DNA of 64,000 nucleotides from NCBI GenBank assembly GCA_017439305.1, contig JAFSJK010000053.1, positions 52,497-116,496 on the forward strand. Reading direction: 5' to 3'. This stretch comes from Bacteroidales bacterium (GTDB lineage Bacteria > Bacteroidota > Bacteroidia > Bacteroidales > UBA932). A program made the translations under genes and the position numbers. The notes under the pieces are model-generated. The model searched no databases and had not been told where the DNA came from. It worked only from the letters and a program-made list of their open reading frames with translations. Of this stretch, positions 8,400 through 18,129 are shown one piece after another (position 1 is the first letter of the stretch; each line of letters opens with the position of its first letter).

Positions 8400-10232
8400 A
8401 TGAAACAGCTACTGTCCAGCCTTGTCCTATTCCTGCTCGTCGCAGCCTGTACGGCTCCGGCGCCGGAACCTTCCCTGACCCTGGAAGGAGCGGACTCCTA
8501 TTCCGTCTCCGCCGGGGGCGGAACGGTTTCCATCTCCTTCTCCACCAATCAGGAAGACTGGGGGTTCGACGTGGGAAGTGCCTCCTGGCTTTCCGGCAGC
8601 AAGGGAAAATCCAACCTCATCCTGACGGCTGCGGCGAATGAAGAAACCATTCCCCGCAGCGCAAAGGTCCGCATCTTTGCACCGGCGACAGGCTCTCCCC
8701 AAGCCTCCGCAATGGTCACGGTTTCCCAGTCCGGATCCATTTTCGTCCCCGAACTGTCGCTGGATTGCGGCAAGGAACTGACTCTTTCCGCTGAAAAGCA
8801 GGCCTATTCCATCACCATCCAGACGAATATGCCCACTTGGGAATATGAACTGGATGGAAACTGGCTGGAAGCTTTCGCCTCAGGCAACATCCTTACCCTC
8901 TCCGTTCCGGAAAACACAAAGGACGTGGACCGGGAAGCCCATATTACGGTCTATGCCCCGAGCCGGAAAGTCTATGAAATGACAGCGAGTGTGAGCATCA
9001 TCCAGAAAGGTTCCGACATTACGTATGAATTGGAAAATCTCAGTGAGAAGGAGACTTCCAATTCTTATCTGATTACCCATAACGGGGTGTTTGAGTTCAA
9101 GGCAACCGTCCGTGGCAACGGCATCGCGTGCGAGGGTCTCAAAGAACCCGCCGCCCTTTCCCCGTCCGGAGCGAAACTGGTCTGGCAGACCAGGAAAGGA
9201 CTCATTTCCTCCGTTTCCCTGGAAGGGGAGAATATCCGTTTTGAAACCACCAAAGGTACAGGAAACGCACTCATCGCTGCTACCAACGCCTCCGGGGACA
9301 TCATCTGGAGCTGGCATATTTGGAAACCCGAGGAGGAAGTCCTCGAACTTCCCGTTGAATCGGGCGTGACGGCGATGAACCTCAATCTCGGTGCCCTGAT
9401 GGAGAATCCGAACGACGTATCCTCTTACGGCCTCCTCTATCAATGGGGCCGGAAAGACCCGCTTCCGGGATCTCCGATTCTCAATGAGGGAACCACCTAC
9501 ACGAAGAACCTCGAAGTATACGACATCGACGGAAATCCGGTCAAGATCGGCTCCACTAGCATGTACGATACGAAAAACAATACCCTGGCCTATTCCATCT
9601 CGCATCCGACGGTCTGCATCAGCAACAATGCCCAGTACAGCACCAGCCCCGACTGGCTCCGCCCGGCCGAAAGCAACACGGCGCTGTGGGGCAATCCGAA
9701 GGGTACCGTCCGGGAAGAAGGCGTTTATGTAAACAAGGGAACAAAGACCTACTACGATCCCTGTCCGATTGGCTGGCGGGTTCCCGACCCCCAGACCTTC
9801 CGCCACATCACTTCCTCCGGAGGATTTACCTGGGCGAGCGGTGAAACGGAAGGCGAAATGCACTGGTACGACCTGGGCGGCGAGGCGGAATTCGCGGCAC
9901 AGGATTTGAACGGCGACGGATGGATCAACCTGCTGGATTTCCAGAATGGATGGCATCTCATCCTGGACCGGACTTCGGGGACAGCTTCCTACTTCCCCGC
10001 CACGACCCGGTATAACGGCCAATATGCCATGTTCATGGGCAGCATGGTGGGTTTGTGGGGGAATTATTGGACCAATGCCCCCAGCCTGGACAATGACCTG
10101 AAAGATACGTACCGGGGAGCCGCCCTGGCCTTCGGTATCAAGGAATATACGGGAGAATGGTCTTTCTCCGTTTCTCCTGTCTCCAACGGAGGGCGCGCTG
10201 ACGCCTACGCCATCCGTTGCATAAAGGATTAA
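8400..10232 (+). CDS. BACON-domain lipoprotein with FISUMP-like C-terminus
   Basis: 610 residues. Lipobox VAAC with Cys17. Two BACON-type beta-sandwich modules in tandem, about residues 35-115 (SVSAGGGTVSISFSTN, closing with VTVSQSG) and 120-210 (PTWEYEL, closing with VSIIQKG), a fold associated with mucin/glycan or protein binding. The C-terminal half (about 330-610) resembles the Fibrobacter succinogenes major paralogous (FISUMP) domain: YDPCPIGWRVP near residue 451 and the ending AYAIRCIKD. ATG 8400 is chosen because an in-frame ATG at 8316 lies inside the terminator and lacks a signal. It has its own promoter and begins a second operon with the three genes after it. Probably an adhesin or substrate-binding surface protein. 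Confidence 0.8.
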   Translation: MKQLLSSLVLFLLVAACTAPAPEPSLTLEGADSYSVSAGGGTVSISFSTNQEDWGFDVGSASWLSGSKGKSNLILTAAANEETIPRSAKVRIFAPATGSPQASAMVTVSQSGSIFVPELSLDCGKELTLSAEKQAYSITIQTNMPTWEYELDGNWLEAFASGNILTLSVPENTKDVDREAHITVYAPSRKVYEMTASVSIIQKGSDITYELENLSEKETSNSYLITHNGVFEFKATVRGNGIACEGLKEPAALSPSGAKLVWQTRKGLISSVSLEGENIRFETTKGTGNALIAATNASGDIIWSWHIWKPEEEVLELPVESGVTAMNLNLGALMENPNDVSSYGLLYQWGRKDPLPGSPILNEGTTYTKNLEVYDIDGNPVKIGSTSMYDTKNNTLAYSISHPTVCISNNAQYSTSPDWLRPAESNTALWGNPKGTVREEGVYVNKGTKTYYDPCPIGWRVPDPQTFRHITSSGGFTWASGETEGEMHWYDLGGEAEFAAQDLNGDGWINLLDFQNGWHLILDRTSGTASYFPATTRYNGQYAMFMGSMVGLWGNYWTNAPSLDNDLKDTYRGAALAFGIKEYTGEWSFSVSPVSNGGRADAYAIRCIKD

Positions 10233-10244
10233 AAGAACAAGAAG

Positions 10245-10907
10245 ATGAAGAAGTTTTTATTGGCGGTCCTCTGCTTCGCCGCCGCTCTCACCCTCCGGGC
10301 CCAGGAGTATTCCACCAGCTGGCCCTATCTGTATCCGGAATTCAAGGAGGGAACGGTCTATCTGACCGACGGTTCCAAACTCGTTTTCAACCTGAACGTG
10401 CATATCCTGCACGGAAGGCTCCATTATCTGGACAAAGGCGTGATCAAGGAAGCCGTTCCTGACAACCTGCTCCTCGTGAAGATCGGAGAAGATGAATACA
10501 TGAACGTCGGTGGCAGCGTGATGAAAGTGGTTGCCAAAAACGACAAGGGATTCGTCGCGGTCCTCCAGCTCGGCGATTTCGACCGGCTGCGGGATACCGG
10601 CGGAGCCTATGGTTCCTCCACCACCAGTTCCGCCACCCGGAGGCTCACTTCCATCGACGTGGCCGGAAAGGTGAATCAGAATCACATGGAACTGTGGGAA
10701 AGCCGCCACAACGGCGAAACGGTGGACCTGAAGGAATCCTACTATATCGTCACCCCCGGCAAAACCGTGGAAGCCACGCAGAAAGCCATCCGGGAAACCC
10801 TGGACGACGCCGGAAAGGATGCTTTCAAGAAATGGCTCAAAGAGAATAAGATCAAATGGAAGAATCCCGAGAGTCTCCTGACCCTGACGGACTTCCTCAA
10901 CCAATAG
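10245..10907 (+). CDS. Secreted protein of unknown function
   Basis: 220 residues with a signal peptide (about 1-19, ending TLRAQ), so periplasmic or exported. The middle (about 35-110) looks beta-rich with turns such as VYLTDGSKLVFNL; a small Ser/Thr-rich linker (GSSTTSSATRR) precedes a lysine-rich helical tail (about 165-220). No catalytic motif was recognised. It lies 12 bp after the BACON lipoprotein and 4 bp before the S8 protease, so co-transcribed with them and possibly an accessory factor for that protease. No family is assigned. Confidence 0.7.
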   Translation: MKKFLLAVLCFAAALTLRAQEYSTSWPYLYPEFKEGTVYLTDGSKLVFNLNVHILHGRLHYLDKGVIKEAVPDNLLLVKIGEDEYMNVGGSVMKVVAKNDKGFVAVLQLGDFDRLRDTGGAYGSSTTSSATRRLTSIDVAGKVNQNHMELWESRHNGETVDLKESYYIVTPGKTVEATQKAIRETLDDAGKDAFKKWLKENKIKWKNPESLLTLTDFLNQ

Positions 10908-10911
10908 AACT

Positions 10912-13578
10912 ATGAGAAAATCACTGATTTGGACGACGGCGATTCTGGGAATGGCGGTCATATCCGCCTGCACCCGGGAAGCCGACCGTCCCGGTATCGA
11001 AACCGATTCCGCTCTCTCCCGGGTATACGGCATCCAGGCCGACGATGAAAACCTGATTCAGGGAGAGATGATTGTCCGCCTGACACAGGATCTTTCCGAC
11101 CTGGTCGAAGCCCAGACGGGCGAAGACGGGGAAGTGCGGGTGGACAAGGTCCCTGCCCTGAAATCACCGGCACAGACTATCGACGTCCGCTCGATGCGGC
11201 GTCTTTTCCCCTATGCGGGAAAATTCGAGGAAAGAACCCGTAAGGAAGGGCTTCATCTTTGGTACAAGGTGACCTTCGACGAGAAGGAGCCGCTGACCCG
11301 CGCCGCTTCCGAATTCGTCGGCCTGGATGGCGTGGACATCGTGGAACTCAATCCCAAAATCGAAATTGTCGGTAATCCGGAAGTCGTGGGATACGTATCC
11401 GCAAGAACGGCCGGAATCACGCAGAATGCAGCCCTGCCCTTCAACGATCCGCAACTGTCCAAACAATGGCATTATTACAATGACGGAACGGCCGCCAGCG
11501 CCCAGAGCGGTTGCGATATCAATGTATTCCCGGTCTGGCAGTCCTACACCACCGGCAATCCCGACGTGATTGTCAGTGTCGTGGACGGTGGCATCGACTA
11601 TGAACACGAAGACCTGGCCGACAATATGTGGCATAATCCCGACAAACAGGGAAACGGCCAGTACGGTTATAATTTCTGCACGAACAACTTCGCAGTAACA
11701 GCCGACAACCACGGTACCCACGTGGCGGGAACCATCGCCGCCGTGAACAATAACGGAATCGGCGTGAGCGGTATTGCCGGAGGAGATTTCGCAAAAAAGA
11801 AGGGTGGCGTCAAGCTGATGTCCTGCCAGATTTTCAATGACAAAGGCGGCTCCGGGAACGGAGCGGAAGCCATCAAGTGGGGTGCCGACCACGGCGCCGT
11901 CATTTCCCAGAACAGTTGGGGATATACGGACGCAACCATGACCGAAGCGCCTGCCTCCGTCAAGGCCGCCGCGGATTACTTCATCAAGTACGCCGGCTTT
12001 GACGAGAAAGGAAACCAGGTTGGACCGATGGCCGGCGGTATCGTCATCTTCGCCGCCGGTAACGAGAACCAGGACCACAGCAGCACGGCCTACGAAAAAA
12101 TCCTGAACGTCACCTCCGTCGGCGCGGACTACCGCAGGGCCTACTATTCCAACTGGGGCCCTTATGCCAACATCGCCGCCCCCGGCGGTGATGTCAAGAA
12201 GGGAAACCAGGTCCTGAGCACCCTGCCCGGAAACAAATACGGATTGATGCAGGGAACCTCCATGGCCTGTCCGCACGTATCCGGTGTTGCGGCCCTCATC
12301 GTTTCCAAATTCGGTGGAATCGGATTCACGCCCGAAGCCCTTTGGAAAAGGCTGGTGGAGAATACTACGGACATCACGGCCTATAACCGGAACTACTACA
12401 TGGGCAACGGTCTGGTCAATGCCTACCGCGCCATTGCCGGATCCGGTGGAAAGGCGCCGGATATGCCTACGGACCTCGCCGCCACCAGCAAGTCCAACAA
12501 CATCGACTTCACGGTTACGGTCCCTTCGGATTCGGATGACGGAAAGCCTACAAGCATCATCATCTATTACGACACGGCCAATATTACGGATGTCTCGCAG
12601 GTGATGTTCTCCAATTACTACGTGGGTGACCTGGAACCGGGACAGAAACTCTCCGGAACCGTCACGGGCCTGGAATTCAATACCCAGTACTACATTACGG
12701 CCGTCGCCTGCGACCTGGCTGGCAACAAGTCCAAGAAAACCGTCAATGTGAAGGTGACCACCGGAGGAAACAACGCCCCTGTCATCAAGGTAACCAGTCC
12801 CACCTCTTTCGAACTCAAGCCGCACGAGACCGCCAAGGTCGTCTTCACGGCCGAAGATCCCGACGGACACTTCATCAACTACGACCTGCAGAAGGCCTCC
12901 GAGGCGGAAGTGCTGGATACCCTGGACAAGAGCAAGCCGAAGATCGACATCATCGCCGTCAACGCTCCCACCGGTACCTACCGGTCCAAACTCGTCATCA
13001 CTGACCTGTACGGAGCCAGTTCGGAACTGGATTTCCAGTATACCATCCTGGAAAACCACGTTCCTGAAAAGGTGAACGCCCTCCCGGACCAGATTTTCAG
13101 TTCCCTGGCCCAGACCCTGCAACTCAATGAAAAAGAGTACTTCAAGGACGACGACGGCGAACAGCTTTCCTATACCATCACCAACACCGATGAGAACGTA
13201 GCCAATGTCAACTACTCAAAGGGTGTTTTCTACATCACCTCCCTCAACCTCGGCTACAGTGAAGTCGTCGTGACGGCGACCGATATCCGGGGAGCGACCG
13301 TGAGCCAGACCTTCCGCATCCTCGTGCGGGAAAGCAGTGAGGCGGTGGACCTGTATCCCAATCCCGTGAAGGATTACCTGTATGTCCGAACCAGTGAAAC
13401 GGCTTCCGCCGACCTGAAGGTCATCAGCAGCCTGGGAAGGATCGTCTTCGAAGAGGCTCTCAGCATTTCTCCGTTCACGCCCGCTACCGTGGATATGCGG
13501 AAAATGGCCGGCGGCATCTATACGGTCCAGGTGACCTATAACGGGGAAACGTTTACCAAAACCATTGTCAAGCTATGA
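10912..13578 (+). CDS. Subtilisin-like (S8) protease with T9SS C-terminal sorting domain
   Basis: Secreted serine protease, 888 residues. Domains: N-terminal signal with lipobox-like ISAC (Cys20); propeptide resembling inhibitor I9 at about 40-155; S8 catalytic domain with Asp225 (VVDGGID), His267 (HGTHVAGT) and Ser449 (GTSMACPH); fibronectin-III-like domain at about 512-605; further Ig/cadherin-like modules; and a type IX secretion type-A sorting domain from about 813 (DLYPNPVKDYLYV, GGIYTVQV). All three catalytic residues are intact. A lipobox together with a T9SS tail is unusual. The stop overlaps the next ATG by 4 bp (ATGA), translationally coupling it to a PorV/PorQ-like barrel. Likely digests protein outside the cell and feeds the nearby SusCD importer. 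Confidence 0.93.
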   Translation: MRKSLIWTTAILGMAVISACTREADRPGIETDSALSRVYGIQADDENLIQGEMIVRLTQDLSDLVEAQTGEDGEVRVDKVPALKSPAQTIDVRSMRRLFPYAGKFEERTRKEGLHLWYKVTFDEKEPLTRAASEFVGLDGVDIVELNPKIEIVGNPEVVGYVSARTAGITQNAALPFNDPQLSKQWHYYNDGTAASAQSGCDINVFPVWQSYTTGNPDVIVSVVDGGIDYEHEDLADNMWHNPDKQGNGQYGYNFCTNNFAVTADNHGTHVAGTIAAVNNNGIGVSGIAGGDFAKKKGGVKLMSCQIFNDKGGSGNGAEAIKWGADHGAVISQNSWGYTDATMTEAPASVKAAADYFIKYAGFDEKGNQVGPMAGGIVIFAAGNENQDHSSTAYEKILNVTSVGADYRRAYYSNWGPYANIAAPGGDVKKGNQVLSTLPGNKYGLMQGTSMACPHVSGVAALIVSKFGGIGFTPEALWKRLVENTTDITAYNRNYYMGNGLVNAYRAIAGSGGKAPDMPTDLAATSKSNNIDFTVTVPSDSDDGKPTSIIIYYDTANITDVSQVMFSNYYVGDLEPGQKLSGTVTGLEFNTQYYITAVACDLAGNKSKKTVNVKVTTGGNNAPVIKVTSPTSFELKPHETAKVVFTAEDPDGHFINYDLQKASEAEVLDTLDKSKPKIDIIAVNAPTGTYRSKLVITDLYGASSELDFQYTILENHVPEKVNALPDQIFSSLAQTLQLNEKEYFKDDDGEQLSYTITNTDENVANVNYSKGVFYITSLNLGYSEVVVTATDIRGATVSQTFRILVRESSEAVDLYPNPVKDYLYVRTSETASADLKVISSLGRIVFEEALSISPFTPATVDMRKMAGGIYTVQVTYNGETFTKTIVKL

Positions 13579-14453
13579 AAAAGATATTGATTTCCATCCT
13601 TTTCCTGGGATTGACCCTTTCCCTGTCCGGACAGAGCCTGGGCTTCCTGGCCATCCATCCGGATGCGGCGACGGCCGGCATGGCCGGAACATCCGTCGGA
13701 CAGCAGGCAAATGCCTACGCACCGGACAACAATATGGCCGCAGCGGCCCTTTCAACAGGCCGTATGGACCTTGGTGCGGGATATACGATGTGGATGCCCG
13801 GCATATCCAAGAACGGCATCCTGACGGCTTCCGGCTACTTCAAACTGACGGACAGACTGGCTCTCGGGGCTGACTGGAAGAACTTCTCTTCCCCTTCCTA
13901 TGCTATCACTTCTCCCGAAGGCCGCTCCACCACCGAATTTACGCCGAAGGAATTCAGCATCGGACTGGGAGCCTCCTTCCGGATCGTGGATGGCCTCGCT
14001 GCCGGCCTGCACGTGAAGATGGCTTCATCCTCCCTTGCTAAGGATGCCAAAGGATCCGCCTTCGGAGCCGATATCTCCTTGAAATATGAAAAGGATGCTT
14101 TACAGGCAGGTCTTTCGGCCGACAATATCGGCGGTAAGGTGAAATACGGAAACAGCGCTTATCCGATGCCACTCTGCATCCGGGGCGGTGCCGCTTATAC
14201 CTTCTCCGGACTCACGGCCGCTGTGGAAGCCGATTATCTGGACGGCGGTGTCATGGCCGGAGCCGGTCTCCAGTACTCCATCAAGGACATCGTTTTCGTC
14301 CGGGCCGGCTATCACTATGGAAAAGCTATCCCGTCCTACGCCTCCCTGGGCCTGGGACTCCAATTCGCCGGCATCCACGCCGACTTCTTCTACCTCCTGG
14401 CCTCCGAAACCCTCAAAAACACCCTCGGTTTCGGACTGGGATACAGATTCTGA
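13575..14453 (+). CDS. PorV/PorQ-family outer membrane protein
   Basis: 292 residues. Signal peptide about 1-19 (ending LSLSGQ), then the family's N-terminal signature (LAIHPDAATAGMAGTSVG) and an alternating beta-barrel to a terminal aromatic strand (GFGLGYRF). PorV acts in T9SS as the shuttle carrying substrates from the translocon to the sortase; related barrels are T9SS accessory proteins. The start overlaps the protease stop by 4 bp, so the two are made together, which fits a dedicated shuttle for that protease. It could be PorQ or a paralogue rather than PorV itself. The operon ends at a strong hairpin 14 bp after the stop. Confidence 0.8.
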   Translation: MKKILISILFLGLTLSLSGQSLGFLAIHPDAATAGMAGTSVGQQANAYAPDNNMAAAALSTGRMDLGAGYTMWMPGISKNGILTASGYFKLTDRLALGADWKNFSSPSYAITSPEGRSTTEFTPKEFSIGLGASFRIVDGLAAGLHVKMASSSLAKDAKGSAFGADISLKYEKDALQAGLSADNIGGKVKYGNSAYPMPLCIRGGAAYTFSGLTAAVEADYLDGGVMAGAGLQYSIKDIVFVRAGYHYGKAIPSYASLGLGLQFAGIHADFFYLLASETLKNTLGFGLGYRF

Positions 14454-14466
14454 TTGTTTCAATACA

Positions 14467-14520
14467 AATAATAGAGGGATGGAGCGACTTTTTTTCGGAG
14501 CTTCATCCCTCTATTATTTT
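14467..14520. terminator. Bidirectional terminator between the PorV-like gene and frdB
   Basis: A 19-bp stem (14467-14485 with 14500-14518, one G-U pair) has a 14-nt loop and is followed by a T-run on the plus strand; the A-run on the other side gives U residues for the minus-strand transcript. It lies between two convergent genes (stops at 14453 and 14540) and probably serves both. Confidence 0.9.
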
Positions 14521-14539
14521 TTATTTGTAATTGATTGTC

Positions 14540-15283
14540 TTACTCGCTGAAACGGGCTTTGAGGTATTCGCGGTTCAGGCGGGCGATGTGGTCGATGGTG
14601 ACGTGCTTCGGGCATTCCATCTCGCAAGCGCGGGTGTTCGTGCAGTTGCCGAAGCCGAGTTCGTCCATCTTGGCGACCATGGCGCGGGCGCGACGGGCAG
14701 CTTCCGGTTTGCCCTGAGGAAGCAGGGCGAGGGAGCTGACGCGGGCGGCCACGAACAGCATGGCGGAACCGTTCTTGCAGGTGGCGACGCAGGCACCACA
14801 ACCGACGCAGGCGGCGGCATCCATCGACAGTTCGGCATCATCGTGCGAGATGAGGATGGTGTTTGCATCCTGGGCGGCACCGGTACGGACGGAAACGAAT
14901 CCGCCGGCCTGGAGGATCTTGTCGAAGGCCTGACGGTCCACGACGAGGTCCTTGATCACCGGGAAGGCGGCACTGCGCCAAGGTTCCACGGTGATGGTGG
15001 CGCCGGGCTTGAAATGACGCATGAACAGCTGGCAGGTGGTCACCTGGTCGTCCGGACCGTGGGCGCGGCCGTCCACATACAGGGAACAGGCGCCGCAGAT
15101 ACCCTCACGGCAGTCGTGGTCGAAAGCAATGGGCTCCACACCCTTGCGGATGAGCTGGTCGTTCAGGATGTCCAGCATCTCGAGGAAGGAGGCATCTTCC
15201 TCCACATCGGTGACGTGGTAGGTCTCGAAGTGACCCTTCGCTTTGGCGTTCTTCTGACGCCACACTTTCACGTTATATTCCAT
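14540..15283 (-). CDS. frdB: Fumarate reductase/succinate dehydrogenase iron-sulfur subunit
   Basis: Electron-transfer subunit of the quinol:fumarate reductase complex on the inner face of the cytoplasmic membrane. 247 residues. The 2Fe-2S ligands are Cys58, Cys63, Cys66 ([10 protein letters not shown]) and Cys84; the 4Fe-4S/3Fe-4S ligands lie in [11 protein letters not shown] (Cys159, 162, 165, 169) and [12 protein letters not shown] (Cys214, 220, 224). All cluster ligands are present. It lies 8 bp downstream of frdA in the same operon. In anaerobic Bacteroidales the complex usually runs as fumarate reductase, making succinate. The cytochrome b anchor gene that normally precedes frdA is not in this cluster. 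Confidence 0.95.
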   Translation of the reverse strand: MEYNVKVWRQKNAKAKGHFETYHVTDVEEDASFLEMLDILNDQLIRKGVEPIAFDHDCREGICGACSLYVDGRAHGPDDQVTTCQLFMRHFKPGATITVEPWRSAAFPVIKDLVVDRQAFDKILQAGGFVSVRTGAAQDANTILISHDDAELSMDAAACVGCGACVATCKNGSAMLFVAARVSSLALLPQGKPEAARRARAMVAKMDELGFGNCTNTRACEMECPKHVTIDHIARLNREYLKARFSE

Positions 15284-15291
15284 AATCGTCT

Positions 15292-17241
15292 TTAGTCTTT
15301 ATAGTTACGGGTCGCAATCTTGATGTTCTCATACTTGAGCGGCTCCTTGTGGAGTTCAGGCTCGACACCTTCGCCCTTGTATTCCCAGGCACCCACATAC
15401 ATGAAGTTCTCGTCGTCACGCTTGGTCTCGCCTTCCTCGGTCTGCATTTCCTCGCGGAAATGACCGCCGCAGGACTCTTTCCTGTGCAGGGCGTCGCGGG
15501 CCATCAGTTCGCCGATGTCGAAGAAGTCCACGAGACGGAGGGCCTTCTCGAGTTCCTGGTTGAATTCCTCATTGGTTCCGGGGACGCGGACGGTCTTCCA
15601 GAATTCCTTCCGGAGTTCGCCGATTTCCTCGATGGCCTTCTTCAGGCCGGCCTCGTTGCGGGCCATGCCCACATACTCCCACATGATGTGACCGAGTTTC
15701 TTGTGGATACTGTCCACAGTCTCAGTGCCCTTGACAGCCAGGATCTTCTGGATCCGGTCCAGGACGGCCTTTTCGGCCTCGGCGAATTCAGGAGCATTGG
15801 TGTCGGTCTTCGGTTCCGCAAACTTATGGGACAGATAGTCGCCGATGGTGTACGGAAGGATGAAGTAACCGTCGGCCAGGCCCTGCATGAGGGCGGAAGC
15901 GCCCAGACGGTTTCCACCGTGATCGGAGAAGTTCGCCTCGCCGATGGCATAGAGGCCCGGGATGGTGGTCTGGAGGTCATAATCGACCCAGAGACCGCCC
16001 ATGGTATAATGGATGGCCGGATAGATCATCATCGGCTCCTCCCAAGGGGAAGAGGAGGTGATCTTTTCGTACATCTGGAAGAGGTTGCCGTAGCGTTCTT
16101 CCACTCGCTGGTGACCCAGGCGCTTGATGGCGTCGGCAAAATCCAGGAACACGGCCAGACCGGTCTCGTTCACGCCGTAACCGGCGTCGCAGCGCTCCTT
16201 GGCGGCGCGGGATGCGACGTCACGCGGAACCAGGTTGCCGAAAGCCGGATAGCGGCGCTCCAGATAGTAGTCGCGGCGCTCCTCGGGAATCTGGGAAGCC
16301 TTGATTTCATGCTTGCGGAGCTTGATGACATCCTCCATGTTGTTCGGCACCCAGATACGGCCGTCGTTACGGAGGGACTCGGACATCAGGGTAAGTTTGC
16401 ACTGCTGGTCACCGTGGACCGGGATGCAGGTAGGATGGATCTGCGCAAAGCAGGGATTCGCGAAGAAAGCACCCTTGCGATAGGCCTGCATGGCGGCGGA
16501 ACCGTTGGAATTCATCGCGTTGGTGGAAAGGAAGTACGTATTTCCATAACCACCGGTGGCGAGGACCACGGCGTGGGCGCCGAAACGCTCGATTTCACCG
16601 GTCACGAGGTTGCGGGCGATGATACCCTTCGCCTGGCCGTTGATGATGACAAGGTCCAGCATCTCATGGCGCGGATAGCTCTTCACGGAACCGGCGGCGA
16701 TTTCCTTGTTCAGGGCCGCATAGGCACCGAGAAGGAGCTGCTGTCCGGTTTGTCCGCGGGCGTAGAAGGTACGGCTCACCTGCACGCCACCGAAGGAACG
16801 GTTGGCCAGGTAACCGCCGTACTCACGGGCAAAAGGAACACCCTGTGCGACGCACTGGTCGATGATGGCCGCACTGACCTCGGCAAGACGGTACACGTTG
16901 GCCTCACGGGAACGGTAGTCACCACCCTTGATGGTGTCGTAGAACAGACGGTAGATGGAGTCATTGTCGTTCTGGTAGTTCTTCGCGGCATTGATACCGC
17001 CCTGGGCGGCGATGGAGTGCGCCCGGCGCGGAGAATCGGAGATGCAGAAGATCTTGACATTGTATCCGAGCTCGCCCAGGGACGCAGCTGCGGACGCACC
17101 GCCAAGACCGGTACCAACGACGATCACCTCGAGTTTCCGCTTGTTGTTCGGAGAGACGATCCGGATTTCGGCCTTGCGCTTCGACCATTTCTCGGCGAGC
17201 GGCCCTTCCGGAATCTTGGAGATAAGTTTAGAATCGGCCAT
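15292..17241 (-). CDS. frdA: Fumarate reductase/succinate dehydrogenase flavoprotein subunit
   Basis: Catalytic FAD subunit reducing fumarate to succinate (or the reverse). 649 residues, typical for the Bacteroidetes form. Dinucleotide-binding [19 protein letters not shown] near residue 41; [11 protein letters not shown] carries the histidine that covalently binds [23 protein letters not shown] and the [19 protein letters not shown] motif mark the active-site and FAD domains. The start (cat at 17239-17241) gives a short basic N-terminal lead. The upstream 86 bp is non-coding and the next gene upstream is an unrelated hydrolase, so the usual membrane-anchor gene is missing here. A hairpin after frdB ends the transcript. 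Confidence 0.95.
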   Translation of the reverse strand: MADSKLISKIPEGPLAEKWSKRKAEIRIVSPNNKRKLEVIVVGTGLGGASAAASLGELGYNVKIFCISDSPRRAHSIAAQGGINAAKNYQNDNDSIYRLFYDTIKGGDYRSREANVYRLAEVSAAIIDQCVAQGVPFAREYGGYLANRSFGGVQVSRTFYARGQTGQQLLLGAYAALNKEIAAGSVKSYPRHEMLDLVIINGQAKGIIARNLVTGEIERFGAHAVVLATGGYGNTYFLSTNAMNSNGSAAMQAYRKGAFFANPCFAQIHPTCIPVHGDQQCKLTLMSESLRNDGRIWVPNNMEDVIKLRKHEIKASQIPEERRDYYLERRYPAFGNLVPRDVASRAAKERCDAGYGVNETGLAVFLDFADAIKRLGHQRVEERYGNLFQMYEKITSSSPWEEPMMIYPAIHYTMGGLWVDYDLQTTIPGLYAIGEANFSDHGGNRLGASALMQGLADGYFILPYTIGDYLSHKFAEPKTDTNAPEFAEAEKAVLDRIQKILAVKGTETVDSIHKKLGHIMWEYVGMARNEAGLKKAIEEIGELRKEFWKTVRVPGTNEEFNQELEKALRLVDFFDIGELMARDALHRKESCGGHFREEMQTEEGETKRDDENFMYVGAWEYKGEGVEPELHKEPLKYENIKIATRNYKD

Positions 17242-17327
17242 ATGGGTTAAGGATTATAGTTGAAAATTCCGTTTAACTCGCAATTTTAAGCAAATTTCCG
17301 GACTTTTACAACTTATTATAGGACTTT

Positions 17328-18128
17328 TCAATTATTTAATGACATTCCGATAACCGTATACGGATGATACGGATGCTTGTCGGGACTGCCGAGAACCGCC
17401 CACATCACATGGTTCTCGAAAACGATGGATGCCGTCGTGATGGGACGAAGGATCGGGGCACCGCTGCGGGAAATCGTGTTGATCAGGAAATCGTGTCCCC
17501 AATCCGCAATAGGAACGGTGGTCTCCTTCAACAGTTTACAGGCCTTCTCGTACCGGTCCACGCCCTTGCGGTCAGCGGGCCGCCCGGACCAGGTGAAATT
17601 GGTCACGACCCGATAACCGGAGGGTTCCTCGTTCACATCGTACCGGGCCCGGATCCGCCAGTTGTCCATCTCATAATAGACGGCGCCGCCCTTCGCGTCG
17701 ATCACGCCGAAATTGGCCTCCACGCCCATCGGCTTGGACAGGGTATCGATGAAATGCTCGAAATCCTCGACGGTTTCGCAGATTTCCAGGGCCCTGTACA
17801 TCAGGAATCCTTCCCGGTCCATGTCCTTGGCCGGAATTTCATCCTCTTTCAGATCGTACGTCGCCGTATTCATGATGCTGAACCCAGCACTGTTGGTCCC
17901 GGCCCATACCTCCTTATTGAACGGCTCTCCCGTATTGACCAGGCCGATGAAACTGAATTTCTCTCCCTGGAACCATTGGATGTCGTTTCCCTGGCAACTG
18001 GAGTCCCGGTGTTTCATCATCACCGGCTTCCCGTCGGCCCGGACCTTTCCGCTGATGATGACGGACGTGCAGGCCAGCGCCGGAACCGCCCCCAGCACCA
18101 GAAGAAGCATAAAGAGTATCTTTTTCAT
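17328..18128 (-). CDS. Exported C45/linear-amide-type Ntn hydrolase
   Basis: 266 residues from ATG 18128. The signal peptide ends PALA and is followed at once by Cys20-Thr-Ser, so signal-peptidase cleavage would expose an N-terminal cysteine nucleophile, the hallmark of Ntn amidohydrolases of the C45/choloylglycine type. Supporting phrases: VMMKHRDSSC, AGTNSAGFSIMNT, FGVIDAKGGAVYYE, and VTNFTWSG. The same Cys20 could also be read as a lipobox cysteine. Members hydrolyse linear amides such as acyl-amino acids, but the substrate cannot be predicted. It starts 1 bp after the ruvB stop and so rides on the ruvB transcript. Confidence 0.75.
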   Translation of the reverse strand: MKKILFMLLLVLGAVPALACTSVIISGKVRADGKPVMMKHRDSSCQGNDIQWFQGEKFSFIGLVNTGEPFNKEVWAGTNSAGFSIMNTATYDLKEDEIPAKDMDREGFLMYRALEICETVEDFEHFIDTLSKPMGVEANFGVIDAKGGAVYYEMDNWRIRARYDVNEEPSGYRVVTNFTWSGRPADRKGVDRYEKACKLLKETTVPIADWGHDFLINTISRSGAPILRPITTASIVFENHVMWAVLGSPDKHPYHPYTVIGMSLNN

Positions 18129-18129
18129 A

